From: Desulfitobacterium dichloroeliminans LMG P-21439
Lineage (GTDB): Bacteria; Bacillota; Desulfitobacteriia; Desulfitobacteriales; Desulfitobacteriaceae
Assembly: GCF_000243135.2 (NCBI RefSeq)
Contig: NC_019903.1
Location: 1,030,001 to 1,094,000 of the forward strand
Length of the DNA stretch: 64,000 bases
Direction of reading: 5' to 3'
This document shows, piece after piece, positions 41,941 through 51,393 of the stretch (positions within the stretch are counted from its first letter, which is position 1; the number at the start of each line of letters is the position of its first letter). A program made the translations under genes and the position numbers. Under the pieces are notes generated by a model that was not told the origin of the DNA, did no database searches, and saw nothing but the letters and a program-made list of their open reading frames with translations.

Positions 41941-42902
41941 CGATTATGATGCTAATACTGTACCCACTATCGATTGGCTTGGGATTCCTTTGGGATCAGA
42001 TCGTTGGCGATCCGCCCAAATGGCCCCATCCCGTTATTTTTATGGGAAGAATTATTAGTTGGTATGAAGTGCGCTTTAATCAGGGCAATCACCGGAAGCG
42101 CCGCCTTAAGGGTGCCCTCTTAACTCTGATTTTAGTGACAGGGAGTTTTGCCTTGACAGCAGGGTTAATCGGTGTTGCTCAAGAAATCTCCTTCGGTTTA
42201 GGCTTGATCATCGAAGTGCTTCTCATCTCTTCTACTCTGGCCGGAAAGTCTCTCCTTGAGGCTGGTAGTCAAGTACTTCAACCTTTAAGGGAAGGTAATT
42301 TGGAGGGAGCGCGAAATAAGCTCGGTTGGTTTGTCAGTAGGGATACCGCAAACTTGTCAGAAGGAGAAGTCGCTAGGGGTACCATCGAGACCTTGGCAGA
42401 GAATTTCGTTGATGGAATTCTCTCACCACTGTTTTTTCTACTCCTCGGCGGTGCTCCCTTGGCCATGGCCTTTAAAGCTGTCAGCACGCTGGATTCTATG
42501 ATTGGCTACCGCAATGAGCGTTATGAAGACTTCGGTTGCTTCGCGGCCCGTACCGACGATTGGGCTAATTATATTCCGGCTCGCCTCTCTATTGGCATTC
42601 TCGGTTTGGCGGGATGGTTTTATAAGCTTCCTGTTCGTCAGGCTCTAAGGATCTGGCGCAGAGACGCCAAAGCCCATCCCAGCCCAAATGGAGGCAATCC
42701 CGAGAGTATGGTAGCAGGATTACTGGGAATTCAACTGGGGGGGACTAACATCTATCACGGAAAAGTTCACCACCGGGCTGAGATGGGGGATCCCCTGCAT
42801 GAATTGACCTGGCAGGATATCGAGCGGTGCCAGAAATTAATTCGACTGGGGACCTGGATTAGTTTTGTGATTATATTTGGAGTTGCGGTGTTTATCAATT
42901 GA
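41937..42902 (+). CDS. cbiB: Adenosylcobinamide-phosphate synthase CbiB
   Basis: Integral membrane enzyme joining aminopropanol phosphate to adenosylcobyric acid. The 321 residues carry about four hydrophobic helices and the family motifs DQIVGDPPKWPHPVIFMGR, SRDTANLSEGEVARGTIE and HPSPNGGNPESMVAGLLG. ATG 41937 overlaps the cbiP stop; ATG 41946 is a possible alternative start. Confidence 0.94.
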   Translation: MTIMMLILYPLSIGLGFLWDQIVGDPPKWPHPVIFMGRIISWYEVRFNQGNHRKRRLKGALLTLILVTGSFALTAGLIGVAQEISFGLGLIIEVLLISSTLAGKSLLEAGSQVLQPLREGNLEGARNKLGWFVSRDTANLSEGEVARGTIETLAENFVDGILSPLFFLLLGGAPLAMAFKAVSTLDSMIGYRNERYEDFGCFAARTDDWANYIPARLSIGILGLAGWFYKLPVRQALRIWRRDAKAHPSPNGGNPESMVAGLLGIQLGGTNIYHGKVHHRAEMGDPLHELTWQDIERCQKLIRLGTWISFVIIFGVAVFIN

Positions 42903-42931
42903 TAACCGTCATGAGAAAGAGGTGAAAACAC

Positions 42932-44407
42932 ATGCTCCATCATATGCCCCCACGGATCCTTATCTCAGGAACCCACAGTGGGGTAGGCAAAACGACCATA
43001 GCCACCGGGATCATGGCAGCCCTGGCTCAGAAAGAGCTCCCCGTTCAACCCTATAAGGTGGGTCCGGATTATATCGACCCTAGTTATCATACCTTGGCTA
43101 CAGGCCGTCCGTCGCGGAACTTAGATCGCTGGATGCTTAGGGAAGAGCTTGTCCCCGTTTTTTTGCGAAGTTCGCTAGATCACTGGGTGGTCATCGAAGG
43201 GGTCATGGGGCTATTTGATGGGGTATCCGGAACAAAGGGGTATGGGAGCAGTGCAGATATTGCCAAGCTCCTCAACACACCAGTGGTTTTGATTGTGGAC
43301 GCAGGCAATTTATCACGCAGTGTAGCAGCCATGGTTCATGGCTTTTCTACATTTGATCCGGATTTAAGGATTGCTGGAGTCATTCTCAATCGGGTAAAAT
43401 CTCCAGCTCAAGAAAATATATTACGCGAAGCTTTAAAAGAGATTGAGATTCCTATTTTCGGAGTACTGCCGAAAGAAGAGGGAATTCGCTTGCCTGAAAG
43501 GCATTTAGGGTTGGTCCCTTCCCAAGAGAAAGCCTTTCAGGAGGGTTTTTTTGAGGAATTAATCGATGTTGTTTCACGAACTATTGACCTGGATGCGATT
43601 CAAAGGATCATGCAGGAAACACCGCAAAATGACAAGGTGTATGAACAGAACATTGCGTTATTTCCTGAAAAGGTGTCGGAAGATGTTGATGCTAATAAAC
43701 CTGCTAAGCTCGAAATCCAAGACACAGCACCAAGCAAGGGCAATAAAAGACACAAAAAAGTGGACCGTCAATTGCGTTTAGGAGTGGCTTGGGATGAGGC
43801 CTTTTCCTTTTATTATCAAGATGCCTTTGATCTCGCCAATAACTTAGGTTTTGTAGTTATCCCCTTTAGCCCTTTACAGGATCAGGGTTTACCCGAGAGA
43901 TTAGATGGGCTTTTCTTTGGTGGAGGGTTCCCTGAGTTACACTTGGAGAGACTCAGCCAGAACCTTAGTTTTCTAGAATCCTTGAAGAAGTTTCACCGCT
44001 CTGGGAAAACGATCTATGGCGAGTGCGGGGGATATATGTACCTCGGTCAACAAATAACAGACTTTGAAGGAAAGACCTACCCCATGGCCGATCTTATTCC
44101 GATTACGGCGGAGATGACTCGGAAGCTAAGAGGAATGGGCTACCGGGAAGGGGTTTTTCAGCAGGACAATTTTTTAGGGGTAGCAGGAAATAGGGTCTAT
44201 GGTCATGAATTTCATTATTCCGAGGTAAGATACATAGATGCAGAGAATAGTAGGTCTTCTGCCTTTGAGCTTCTCAAGGGAGGAGAGTCTTTGCGGCTTG
44301 ATGGTTATGCACGGGATAATATCGTCGCTTCCTATCTCCATCTGAACTTTGCGGGGCATCCTGAGCTTTTGCAACACTGGGCAGAGTACCTAAGGCAAGG
44401 GGTATAA
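42932..44407 (+). CDS. cbiA: Cobyrinate a,c-diamide synthase CbiA
   Basis: Glutamine-dependent amidation of the a and c carboxylates. The 491 residues have a P-loop (ISGTHSGVGKTTIA), DYIDPSYH, and a C-terminal glutaminase with GECGGYMYLG (Cys) and YLHLNF (His). A hydrophilic linker (residues about 230-285, Lys/Glu-rich) joins the two domains. AAGAGGTG lies before ATG 42932. Confidence 0.95.
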   Translation: MLHHMPPRILISGTHSGVGKTTIATGIMAALAQKELPVQPYKVGPDYIDPSYHTLATGRPSRNLDRWMLREELVPVFLRSSLDHWVVIEGVMGLFDGVSGTKGYGSSADIAKLLNTPVVLIVDAGNLSRSVAAMVHGFSTFDPDLRIAGVILNRVKSPAQENILREALKEIEIPIFGVLPKEEGIRLPERHLGLVPSQEKAFQEGFFEELIDVVSRTIDLDAIQRIMQETPQNDKVYEQNIALFPEKVSEDVDANKPAKLEIQDTAPSKGNKRHKKVDRQLRLGVAWDEAFSFYYQDAFDLANNLGFVVIPFSPLQDQGLPERLDGLFFGGGFPELHLERLSQNLSFLESLKKFHRSGKTIYGECGGYMYLGQQITDFEGKTYPMADLIPITAEMTRKLRGMGYREGVFQQDNFLGVAGNRVYGHEFHYSEVRYIDAENSRSSAFELLKGGESLRLDGYARDNIVASYLHLNFAGHPELLQHWAEYLRQGV

Positions 44408-44409
44408 AT

Positions 44410-44970
44410 ATGATTCGAGTGTATACCGGAAAAGGAAAAGGGAAAACCACCTCAGCCTTGGGAGAAGCCCTTTTAGCCCGGGGGCGAGGGGTTGAAGTAC
44501 TAATTATTCAGTTTTTAAAGGGAAGTACTTATATGGGAGAACTCTATGGTTTGGGTCGTTTAGGTATACCTATCATCCAATTCGGGATAGGGTGTCGCTG
44601 GTCGGCTATGATCCGGACGGGTTTGCGACATTGTACTGGGTGTGGGGAATGTTTTCGCCAGAATAGAGACCCCAATATCGCCTTACCCCTTGTGGCTCAG
44701 GGGGTTGAGTTTCTTAAAGAACAGATCAGGAATCCTCATTTAAGCTTGGTCATTCTTGATGAAGTAAGCCACGCCCTCAATAAAGGGTTCTTAGAGTTAG
44801 AAGTACTGATAGAAATAATGGGACAACGCCCAGATGATTTGGATTGGATATTGACGGGGAGAGACATGCCCACGGACCTAACTAATATTGTGGATGAATG
44901 GTGGGAACTTCAGCCGGAAAAGCATCCATTCCAAGCAGGAATACGTAGCCGGAGGGGGATTGAATACTGA
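44410..44970 (+). CDS. cobO: Corrinoid adenosyltransferase, CobO/BtuR type
   Basis: Adds the 5'-deoxyadenosyl group from ATP to cob(I)alamin or its precursors. The 186 residues start with the P-loop GKGKGKTTSALGEAL and contain the Walker B LVILDEVSHAL and LTGRDMP. Unusual: a cysteine cluster, Cys62 and CTGCGEC (75, 78, 81), which could bind a metal ion. 2 bp after cbiA. Confidence 0.92.
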   Translation: MIRVYTGKGKGKTTSALGEALLARGRGVEVLIIQFLKGSTYMGELYGLGRLGIPIIQFGIGCRWSAMIRTGLRHCTGCGECFRQNRDPNIALPLVAQGVEFLKEQIRNPHLSLVILDEVSHALNKGFLELEVLIEIMGQRPDDLDWILTGRDMPTDLTNIVDEWWELQPEKHPFQAGIRSRRGIEY

Positions 44971-45947
44971 TGAAAGGAATAATCGGTTGGGCAAGATGTC
45001 CGGGATCCTGTGGTGAATGGATTCAAGGGGCTAAAGAAGGTATTCCTTTTTTAATCGGTTGTCCTGTAAACCGGTTTGTGGAAGCGAGGGCGAAGATTCA
45101 TTTTGCTGGTCCTCAAGCTATGGATGAGAGCCCCTTGGCACAGGGAGAAGGAGACTGGCTATGGAAGCTTCCCGAGGGTAAAGAGAAGACGCGCCAGGCC
45201 TTACAAAGGTTTGTGAGGGAGTATGCCAATAGACGGCAACTATCCCCAAGTGTAGTAGAGATTCAGATGGAATCTCAATTACAAGTCGGTAAAGGCATGG
45301 CCAGCTCAACAGCGGATATGGTTGCGGCAGTGGGTGCTATGGCTCATGCTTTAGGTATTTCCTTGGGACCGGAGGAATTGGCAAATTTGGTCTTAGCGAT
45401 TGAGCCTAGCGATCCGGTCATGTTTCACGGAGTTACTGAATTTGCTCATCGGGACGGGTCCTTTATGAGAGCTCTTGGGCCGAGAGTTGAGGCACACTTG
45501 CTAATGCTGGATGGGGGGGGAGTTCTTGACACCCAAACTTTCAACGCCAGAGGAGAGCTGTCAGGGCATTATCGAAGGAATGAACAAGCCATAGGTTATG
45601 CGCTATCCTTATTCTATGAAGGTTTAGCCCAAGACGATTTGGAAAAGATTGCAAAGGCCAGCACTATCAGTGCTCACTGCAATCAAGAGATTAATCCCAA
45701 GCCGCTTTTTGAAGAGTTTCTTGCCTGGGTAAAAGCAAGGGGAGGGCTTGGGGTCATTACCGCCCATAGCGGAACTTTGTTAGCGGGTGTTTTTCCGATA
45801 CAACTTCCCATGGCGGAACAAAGTAAAATTCTTAGAGAAAGTCACCAACGTTTTTGTCCTAATAGGGTTGATTGGGTTCAGACCTGTGATGGTGGTGTGG
45901 AAGGGGGAATTGAAGATGCACGGCGGCAATCTGTTAGAAGCTGTTGA
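44970..45947 (+). CDS. pduX: L-threonine kinase, PduX-like (GHMP family)
   Basis: Makes L-threonine O-3-phosphate for the aminopropanol linker. The 325-residue protein opens with CPGSCGEWIQG and carries the GHMP ATP-binding motif VGKGMASSTADMVAA near residues 109-123 and a C-terminal GGLGVITAHSGTLLAG. It starts at the cobO stop (TGATG) and overlaps cobD by 32 bp, directly upstream of the decarboxylase that uses its product. Confidence 0.9.
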   Translation: MKGIIGWARCPGSCGEWIQGAKEGIPFLIGCPVNRFVEARAKIHFAGPQAMDESPLAQGEGDWLWKLPEGKEKTRQALQRFVREYANRRQLSPSVVEIQMESQLQVGKGMASSTADMVAAVGAMAHALGISLGPEELANLVLAIEPSDPVMFHGVTEFAHRDGSFMRALGPRVEAHLLMLDGGGVLDTQTFNARGELSGHYRRNEQAIGYALSLFYEGLAQDDLEKIAKASTISAHCNQEINPKPLFEEFLAWVKARGGLGVITAHSGTLLAGVFPIQLPMAEQSKILRESHQRFCPNRVDWVQTCDGGVEGGIEDARRQSVRSC

Positions 45948-47043
45948 ACAGTATGGCAGAGATAGTTTTACTGATTTGTCTGCTAATATCAATGCCTTTG
46001 GTCCTCCCGAGGCGGTCTGGAGGGCAATTGAGCAATCGCTAAAAGCGATTATTCACTACCCTGATCCGGAATATAGGCGTCTCCGGCGCAAAATGGCTCA
46101 ACGTTACTCTTTAACAGAAGAAGAAATCCTGCTGGGGAATGGGGCAGGGGAATTGATATTTTTGCTTTTGCACGCCCTAAAGCCTGGGAGAGTGCTGATT
46201 CCTCAGCCGGCCTTTAGCGAATATGAACGGGCAGCACTTGCCTGTGGAGCAGAAGTAAACAAGATTTTTCTAGGGGTTGAAGGATGGGATTCGCTGGATT
46301 TTGACCGCCCTGAAACCCAAAGGGCGTGGGAAAAAGCAATGGCTGAGAATGACCTTATTTTTATCAATTCTCCCCATAATCCAACAGGAAGCTCTTTAAG
46401 AAGAGAGCAATTCGAGACGATAATTGCCTTAGCCCACAAATCTAAAACATGGGTTGTTCTTGATGAATCCTTTGTTGACTTTCTGGAGGATAAAATTCGC
46501 TGGTCCGGAAAGGAATATTTAAGTGACTTTCCAAACTTGCTGGTGTTATATTCCTTAACCAAGTTTTATTCGATACCGGGACTCCGCCTAGGGTGCATAT
46601 TTGCTGATCCGAGCCTTCTTGGCCGACTGAAAAAGCAGAGAGATCCTTGGGCTGTGAATGCCTTGGCTGAGGAAGCAGGGCTAGCGGCTTTGACAGATGA
46701 AAGCTATGCTGAGCAAGTCAGGGAACGTCTAGGGGAGAGTAAGGCCTTTTTTTATAAGGAGTTTCAGAGCAGGATAAAGGAAGGAAAGTTATCAGGTATC
46801 GAAGTCTATCCTAGTACTGTGAATTTTGCCTTGATCGAAATCCTCGATACGCAAGGTGCTAAAGATAGTTTGGGAGCAAAGCTTAGGAAAAAGGAAATCC
46901 TCCAAAGGCTTGGGCAAAAGGGGATTCTTGTCAGAGACTGTGATAATTTCCAAGGCCTTAGCGGTGAGTTTATCCGTGTGGCCATTAAAGCGCAAGAAAG
47001 TATGGAGGCACTATTGGAAGGCCTCCAGATGAGGGTAAAATAA
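45916..47043 (+). CDS. cobD: Threonine-phosphate decarboxylase CobD
   Basis: PLP enzyme that turns threonine phosphate into aminopropanol phosphate for CbiB. The 375-residue protein has HGGN at the start, INSPHNPTGS, VLDESFVDF and the PLP lysine in SLTKFYSIPGLRLG. ATG 45916 follows AGGGGG; the longer frame from 45787 lies inside pduX. Last gene of the cluster. The cobU, cobS and cobT genes for the lower loop and a cobalt transporter are not in the window. Confidence 0.92.
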   Translation: MHGGNLLEAVEQYGRDSFTDLSANINAFGPPEAVWRAIEQSLKAIIHYPDPEYRRLRRKMAQRYSLTEEEILLGNGAGELIFLLLHALKPGRVLIPQPAFSEYERAALACGAEVNKIFLGVEGWDSLDFDRPETQRAWEKAMAENDLIFINSPHNPTGSSLRREQFETIIALAHKSKTWVVLDESFVDFLEDKIRWSGKEYLSDFPNLLVLYSLTKFYSIPGLRLGCIFADPSLLGRLKKQRDPWAVNALAEEAGLAALTDESYAEQVRERLGESKAFFYKEFQSRIKEGKLSGIEVYPSTVNFALIEILDTQGAKDSLGAKLRKKEILQRLGQKGILVRDCDNFQGLSGEFIRVAIKAQESMEALLEGLQMRVK

Positions 47044-47046
47044 ATA

Positions 47047-47088
47047 GTTCACAAATGTCTAGACTTCCAAAACGCTTAGACTTATAAT
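47047..47088 (+). promoter_or_regulatory. Promoter of cydABDC with a possible Rex half-site
   Basis: TAGACT (47060-47065), 17-bp spacer and TATAAT (47083-47088) make a plausible vegetative promoter. TTCACAA (47047-47053) just upstream matches one half of the redox repressor Rex operator, but the other half is poor. Confidence 0.4.
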
Positions 47089-47151
47089 AAGTATAAAGAA
47101 GACGTGGGTTGTATAAAGTTATAGAAAAGATAGCGATGGGAGGAAACAAAG

Positions 47152-48540
47152 TTGAGCGAACTAATCTTATCTAGGTTACAGTTTGGGGTGACCACATCAT
47201 ATCACTTTTTATTTGTCCCGCTCACCTTAGGATTAGCAGTCTTAATTGCGCTCATGGAGACTTGGTATGTGAAGACTGGTGATGAGACCTACAAGAAAAT
47301 GACCAAGTTTTGGGGCAAGCTCTTCTTAATTAACTTTGCCATGGGTGTGGCTACAGGACTAGTTCAAGAATTTCAATTCGGGATGAACTGGTCTGAGTAT
47401 TCGCGTTTTATGGGGGATATCTTCGGGGCGCCCTTGGCGATTGAAGCTCTCTTAGCATTTTTTATTGAATCGACATTCTTAGGGGTTTGGATCTTTGGCT
47501 GGGATAAACTATCCAAGAAGGTCCATTTGTTGAGCATTTGGCTCGTCGCTATTGCCGGCAACTTATCAGCTTTGTGGATTCTGATTGCCAACTCTTTTAT
47601 GCAAGAGCCGGTGGGCTATGTGCTTCGCAATGGTCGTGCGGAAATGGTGGATTTTTTAGCGTTAATAACCAATCCGCATATTTTCTATCAATTTCCTCAT
47701 ACCGTACTTAGTGGATTTACCACAGCAGCCTTTTTTGTCCTAGGGATTAGCGCTTATCATCTTTTAAAGAAACAATACACTGATATTTTTCTGCGCTCAG
47801 CCAAGTTTGCCTTGGTATTCGGGATTATTAGTGTTTTCGGTGTGACTGGGATAGGTCACTCACAAGGTATGCATCTAGTAGAATCTCAACCTATGAAAAT
47901 GGCGGCAACAGAGGCCCATTGGGAGACAGAAGACCCCGCTGGCTTAAGCCTATTAGCCATTGTAGACAATGAAAATAAGGAAAATAGTTTTGAAATTAAA
48001 GTACCAAGAATGCTCAGTTTTATGTCCTATGGGACCTTTACCGGGGAAGTGAAAGGGATTAACGATTTGCAGGAAGAGGCTGTCCAACAGTATGGAGAGG
48101 GCAATTATGTTCCGCCGGTCACTTCACTCTTTTGGTCATTCCGCATCATGGTGGGTGTGGGTAGTTTATTGGTATTGGTTGTTTTGGTAGGTGCCTTTTT
48201 GTTCAAGACAAAGCGATTTGCCAATGCCCATTGGTTTTTAAGACTTCTTCCTTGGATGATTCCCCTTCCTTATCTCGCGAATCTGATGGGATGGTATATG
48301 ACAGAAGCTGGACGACAACCATGGATCGTGTATGGTTTGCAGAAAACCGCGGATGGGGTTTCCACGGCAGTGTCGGCAGGATACATCTGGACCAGTTTGA
48401 TTGGATTTACTTTACTTTACGGTATCTTAGCCATTGCTGATGTGTATTTGATCCTAAAGTTCGTCAAACGGGGGCCTGTAGAGGCTGAGGATGAAGATTC
48501 CTCCACAGATGTAGGGAAGGGGGCATCATTATGGACTTAA
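47152..48540 (+). CDS. cydA: Cytochrome bd quinol oxidase subunit I CydA
   Basis: Haem-bearing subunit of the high-affinity terminal oxidase. The 462 residues include the N-terminal His in TSYHFLFVPLTLG (haem b595 ligand region), GWIFGWD-like helices, and the conserved quinol-loop end GRQPWIVYG. The Q-loop is short, as in Firmicutes. TTG start at 47152 with GGGAGG upstream. It overlaps cydB by 10 bp. Confidence 0.95.
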   Translation: MSELILSRLQFGVTTSYHFLFVPLTLGLAVLIALMETWYVKTGDETYKKMTKFWGKLFLINFAMGVATGLVQEFQFGMNWSEYSRFMGDIFGAPLAIEALLAFFIESTFLGVWIFGWDKLSKKVHLLSIWLVAIAGNLSALWILIANSFMQEPVGYVLRNGRAEMVDFLALITNPHIFYQFPHTVLSGFTTAAFFVLGISAYHLLKKQYTDIFLRSAKFALVFGIISVFGVTGIGHSQGMHLVESQPMKMAATEAHWETEDPAGLSLLAIVDNENKENSFEIKVPRMLSFMSYGTFTGEVKGINDLQEEAVQQYGEGNYVPPVTSLFWSFRIMVGVGSLLVLVVLVGAFLFKTKRFANAHWFLRLLPWMIPLPYLANLMGWYMTEAGRQPWIVYGLQKTADGVSTAVSAGYIWTSLIGFTLLYGILAIADVYLILKFVKRGPVEAEDEDSSTDVGKGASLWT

Positions 48541-49535
48541 ACATTTTGTGGTTTATCCTGATTTCCGTATTGTTTGTAGGTTTCTTTTTCTTGGAAGGCT
48601 TTGACTATGGGGTGGGGATTCTTCTTCCCTTCATGGGTAAAAATGACTCTGAACGAAGAATAGTCATTAATACGATTGGCCCTGTCTGGGATGGAAACGA
48701 AGTCTGGTTGATTACCGCTGGCGGTGCCATATTTGCAGCTTTTCCTAACTGGTATGCTACACTCTTCAGTGGTTTTTATCTCGCACTTTTCTTTATTCTT
48801 GTGGCCTTGATCATTCGCGGGGTAGCCTTTGAGTTTCGTAGTAGCGATCGCTCGCCACGCTGGCGTTCCACATGGGATGTGGGAATTTTTGTCGGCAGTC
48901 TTCTCAACGCTATTCTTTGGGGAGTGGCTGTAACCAATTTACTTAAGGGTGTACCCATCAATGGGGAAATGCAATATGTGGGAACCTTCTTTGATTTGCT
49001 TTCACCCTATACCCTGATTGGCGGCCTGACGACTCTTCTCTTATTTACCTTGCACGGGGCTCTCTATCTTACCTTAAAGACTGAGGGGGGAATGGTTCAA
49101 CGGGCGTGGGGAATTGCCAAAACGGTAAGTGGTGCGGCGTTGGTAGTTCTTGTGATCTTGGCAGTCATGACCTATTTCCAGACGGATCTTTATGCAAGTC
49201 TTGGGGCGACCTTAGGAATTGTCATCTGTGCAGTGGCCATGATACTAACCGTGATGTTTACCTATCAGAAAAAGAGCGGTAAAGCATTTATCACCAGCGG
49301 GGTGACCATTGCTTCGTTAGTAATCTCAGTATTCCTAGGCTTATTTCCGAGGGTTATGGTCTCTAACTTAAATCCAGAGTGGAGCCTGAATATCTATAAT
49401 GCTTCATCAAGTCCCTATACTCTAAAAATTATGACCATCGTGGCCTTAACTACGGTTCCTATAGTTATAGCCTATCAGGCCTGGAGCTATTGGATTTTTA
49501 GAAAACGTGTGACAGCAAAAAATATTCATTATTAA
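48531..49535 (+). CDS. cydB: Cytochrome bd quinol oxidase subunit II CydB
   Basis: A 334-residue membrane partner of CydA with about eight helices; opens with the typical LEGFDYGVGILLPFMGK and contains GPVWDGNEVWLITAGGAIFAAFP. The start lies in the 3' end of cydA. Followed by the exporter genes cydD and cydC. Confidence 0.95.
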   Translation: MDLNILWFILISVLFVGFFFLEGFDYGVGILLPFMGKNDSERRIVINTIGPVWDGNEVWLITAGGAIFAAFPNWYATLFSGFYLALFFILVALIIRGVAFEFRSSDRSPRWRSTWDVGIFVGSLLNAILWGVAVTNLLKGVPINGEMQYVGTFFDLLSPYTLIGGLTTLLLFTLHGALYLTLKTEGGMVQRAWGIAKTVSGAALVVLVILAVMTYFQTDLYASLGATLGIVICAVAMILTVMFTYQKKSGKAFITSGVTIASLVISVFLGLFPRVMVSNLNPEWSLNIYNASSSPYTLKIMTIVALTTVPIVIAYQAWSYWIFRKRVTAKNIHY

Positions 49536-49563
49536 ATCCTCATTATTACTAAAACGAATAAGG

Positions 49564-51393
49564 ATGAATGAAATAGCCAAGGGGGGATGGGGCAAGTTAG
49601 TCTTGCCCCTTAAATTTATGCTTGATAAGCGATTGATGCGGGAAGCAACACAGGTCAAGGGTCATCTTATGGGGGCGATAGCACTGGGGGTAGGCATTGC
49701 CTTTTTGGCGATTGCTCAAGCGTATCTATTATCCCAGGTCATTGCGCAAGTATTTTTGGAAAACGCCCCTTTTTCTCAAGTGAAGGGTTATGTTTTGGGC
49801 ATTCTAGGCATCGTGGGTCTGAGGGCCATTTTCCAATACTTTAGTGAAGTCACGGCCCGTGAGGCGTCCATCCGAGCAAAGGAAAGGGTGAGGGAGAATT
49901 TTCTGCAGGAAATTATCTCCCTTGGTCCCGTATACGCTCGTGGCGAACGGGCGGGGGAACTCCTCAATACGTCAGTTGAAGGCATTGAGTCCTTGGATGA
50001 TTATTTTGCTCGCTATATCCCGCAGCTCATTCTGGCTTTGATCGTACCGATCATGATGTTAGCTTTCGTTATTCCTGAAGATTTCACGTCGGCTTTAGTT
50101 TTAATGATTACCGGTCCCCTCATTCCCTTTTTTATGCTCTTAATTGGTAAACTAGCTGAGAAAAAGTCTCTACGACAATGGCAAAGCTTAAGTCGCATGA
50201 GCGCCCATTTTCTCGATATGCTGCAAGGCTTAGCGACTCTAAAAGTGTTCGGTCGGAGTAAGGATCAAGCGAAAGTCATTGGTCGGGTAAGTGAAGCCTT
50301 TCGGAAAAATACCCTTAGTGTGATGCAGGTAGCGTTCCTTTCGGCCTTTGTACTGGAATTTATGGGTATGATCAGCACGGCGATTATCGCAGTCACTTTA
50401 GGACTACGTTTGATTAATGGGACAATTCCTTATTCAGAAGCACTCTTTGTCTTGATTCTCGCACCTGAATTTTATCTGCCTTTGCGAACCTTAGGGTTAT
50501 ATTTTCATGCCAGGCTCTCCGGGGCTAATGCAGCTAACCGAATTTTTGAAGTCCTCGAGATAGAGAAAGGATCGGCTGAAAGAGGCAAACCACAAGCAGT
50601 ACAGCAAGAATTAGTGGCCAAAATTGACCAAGAGAAGCTAGCGGTCGGCAAGGGGAGTCCTTGGCTCAGATTTAATCAAGTGGAACTTCGTTATGAAAAA
50701 GACGGCGAAAGGGCCTTGAAGGATGTCCGCTTTGATGTTCAATGGGGTGAACACATTGCGCTTATCGGACCAAGTGGTGCCGGTAAAAGCTCGATCCTTC
50801 AGATATTACTCCGTTTTGTAAAGCCGACCGGGGGCGAGGTACTGGTTAATGGCACAAATATAGAGGCCCACTCCGTTGAAGATTGGCGAGGGATGCTATC
50901 TTATGTTCCACAGAAGCCATATCTATTTGCCGGAACAATTGTGGAAAACCTTCGCTTTGGCCGAGCGGATGCTTCTTTTGACGATGTCATCAAGGCTGCT
51001 CAGATGGCTAAGGCTCATGAATTCATTCTGTCACTCCCACAAGGTTATGAAACGCCTATCGGCGAAGGTGGAGCTCGACTAAGTGGTGGACAAGCTCAGC
51101 GTTTAGCTATAGCGAGAGCCTTCCTTATGGATTCTCCGCTGTTATTATTGGATGAAATCACCAGCGGACTTGACGCAGAAAATGAAAAGGATCTGCTGGT
51201 GGCATTAGAAGACCTTGGTAGGGGCAGGACGGTCATCTTTACTACTCATCGGATGCAGACGACGATTCAAGCGGATAGAATTATCGTCCTTGAAAAGGGG
51301 AGAATCATCGAGCAAGGTTCTCCTCAGAAGTTAATGGAGACAACAGGATTATATGCTCGTTTCCTAAGGACGTATCGGAGGGAAGTGGAATGA
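49564..51393 (+). CDS. cydD: Heterodimeric ABC exporter CydD (thiol reductant/haem)
   Basis: Needed to assemble cytochrome bd; in E. coli CydDC exports glutathione and cysteine and binds haem. The 609 residues comprise a six-helix membrane domain (about 25-330) and an ATPase with Walker A GPSGAGKSS, signature LSGGQAQR and LLLLDEITSGLD. TAAGG is the only ribosome site near ATG 49564. ATGA overlap with cydC. Confidence 0.9.
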   Translation: MNEIAKGGWGKLVLPLKFMLDKRLMREATQVKGHLMGAIALGVGIAFLAIAQAYLLSQVIAQVFLENAPFSQVKGYVLGILGIVGLRAIFQYFSEVTAREASIRAKERVRENFLQEIISLGPVYARGERAGELLNTSVEGIESLDDYFARYIPQLILALIVPIMMLAFVIPEDFTSALVLMITGPLIPFFMLLIGKLAEKKSLRQWQSLSRMSAHFLDMLQGLATLKVFGRSKDQAKVIGRVSEAFRKNTLSVMQVAFLSAFVLEFMGMISTAIIAVTLGLRLINGTIPYSEALFVLILAPEFYLPLRTLGLYFHARLSGANAANRIFEVLEIEKGSAERGKPQAVQQELVAKIDQEKLAVGKGSPWLRFNQVELRYEKDGERALKDVRFDVQWGEHIALIGPSGAGKSSILQILLRFVKPTGGEVLVNGTNIEAHSVEDWRGMLSYVPQKPYLFAGTIVENLRFGRADASFDDVIKAAQMAKAHEFILSLPQGYETPIGEGGARLSGGQAQRLAIARAFLMDSPLLLLDEITSGLDAENEKDLLVALEDLGRGRTVIFTTHRMQTTIQADRIIVLEKGRIIEQGSPQKLMETTGLYARFLRTYRREVE

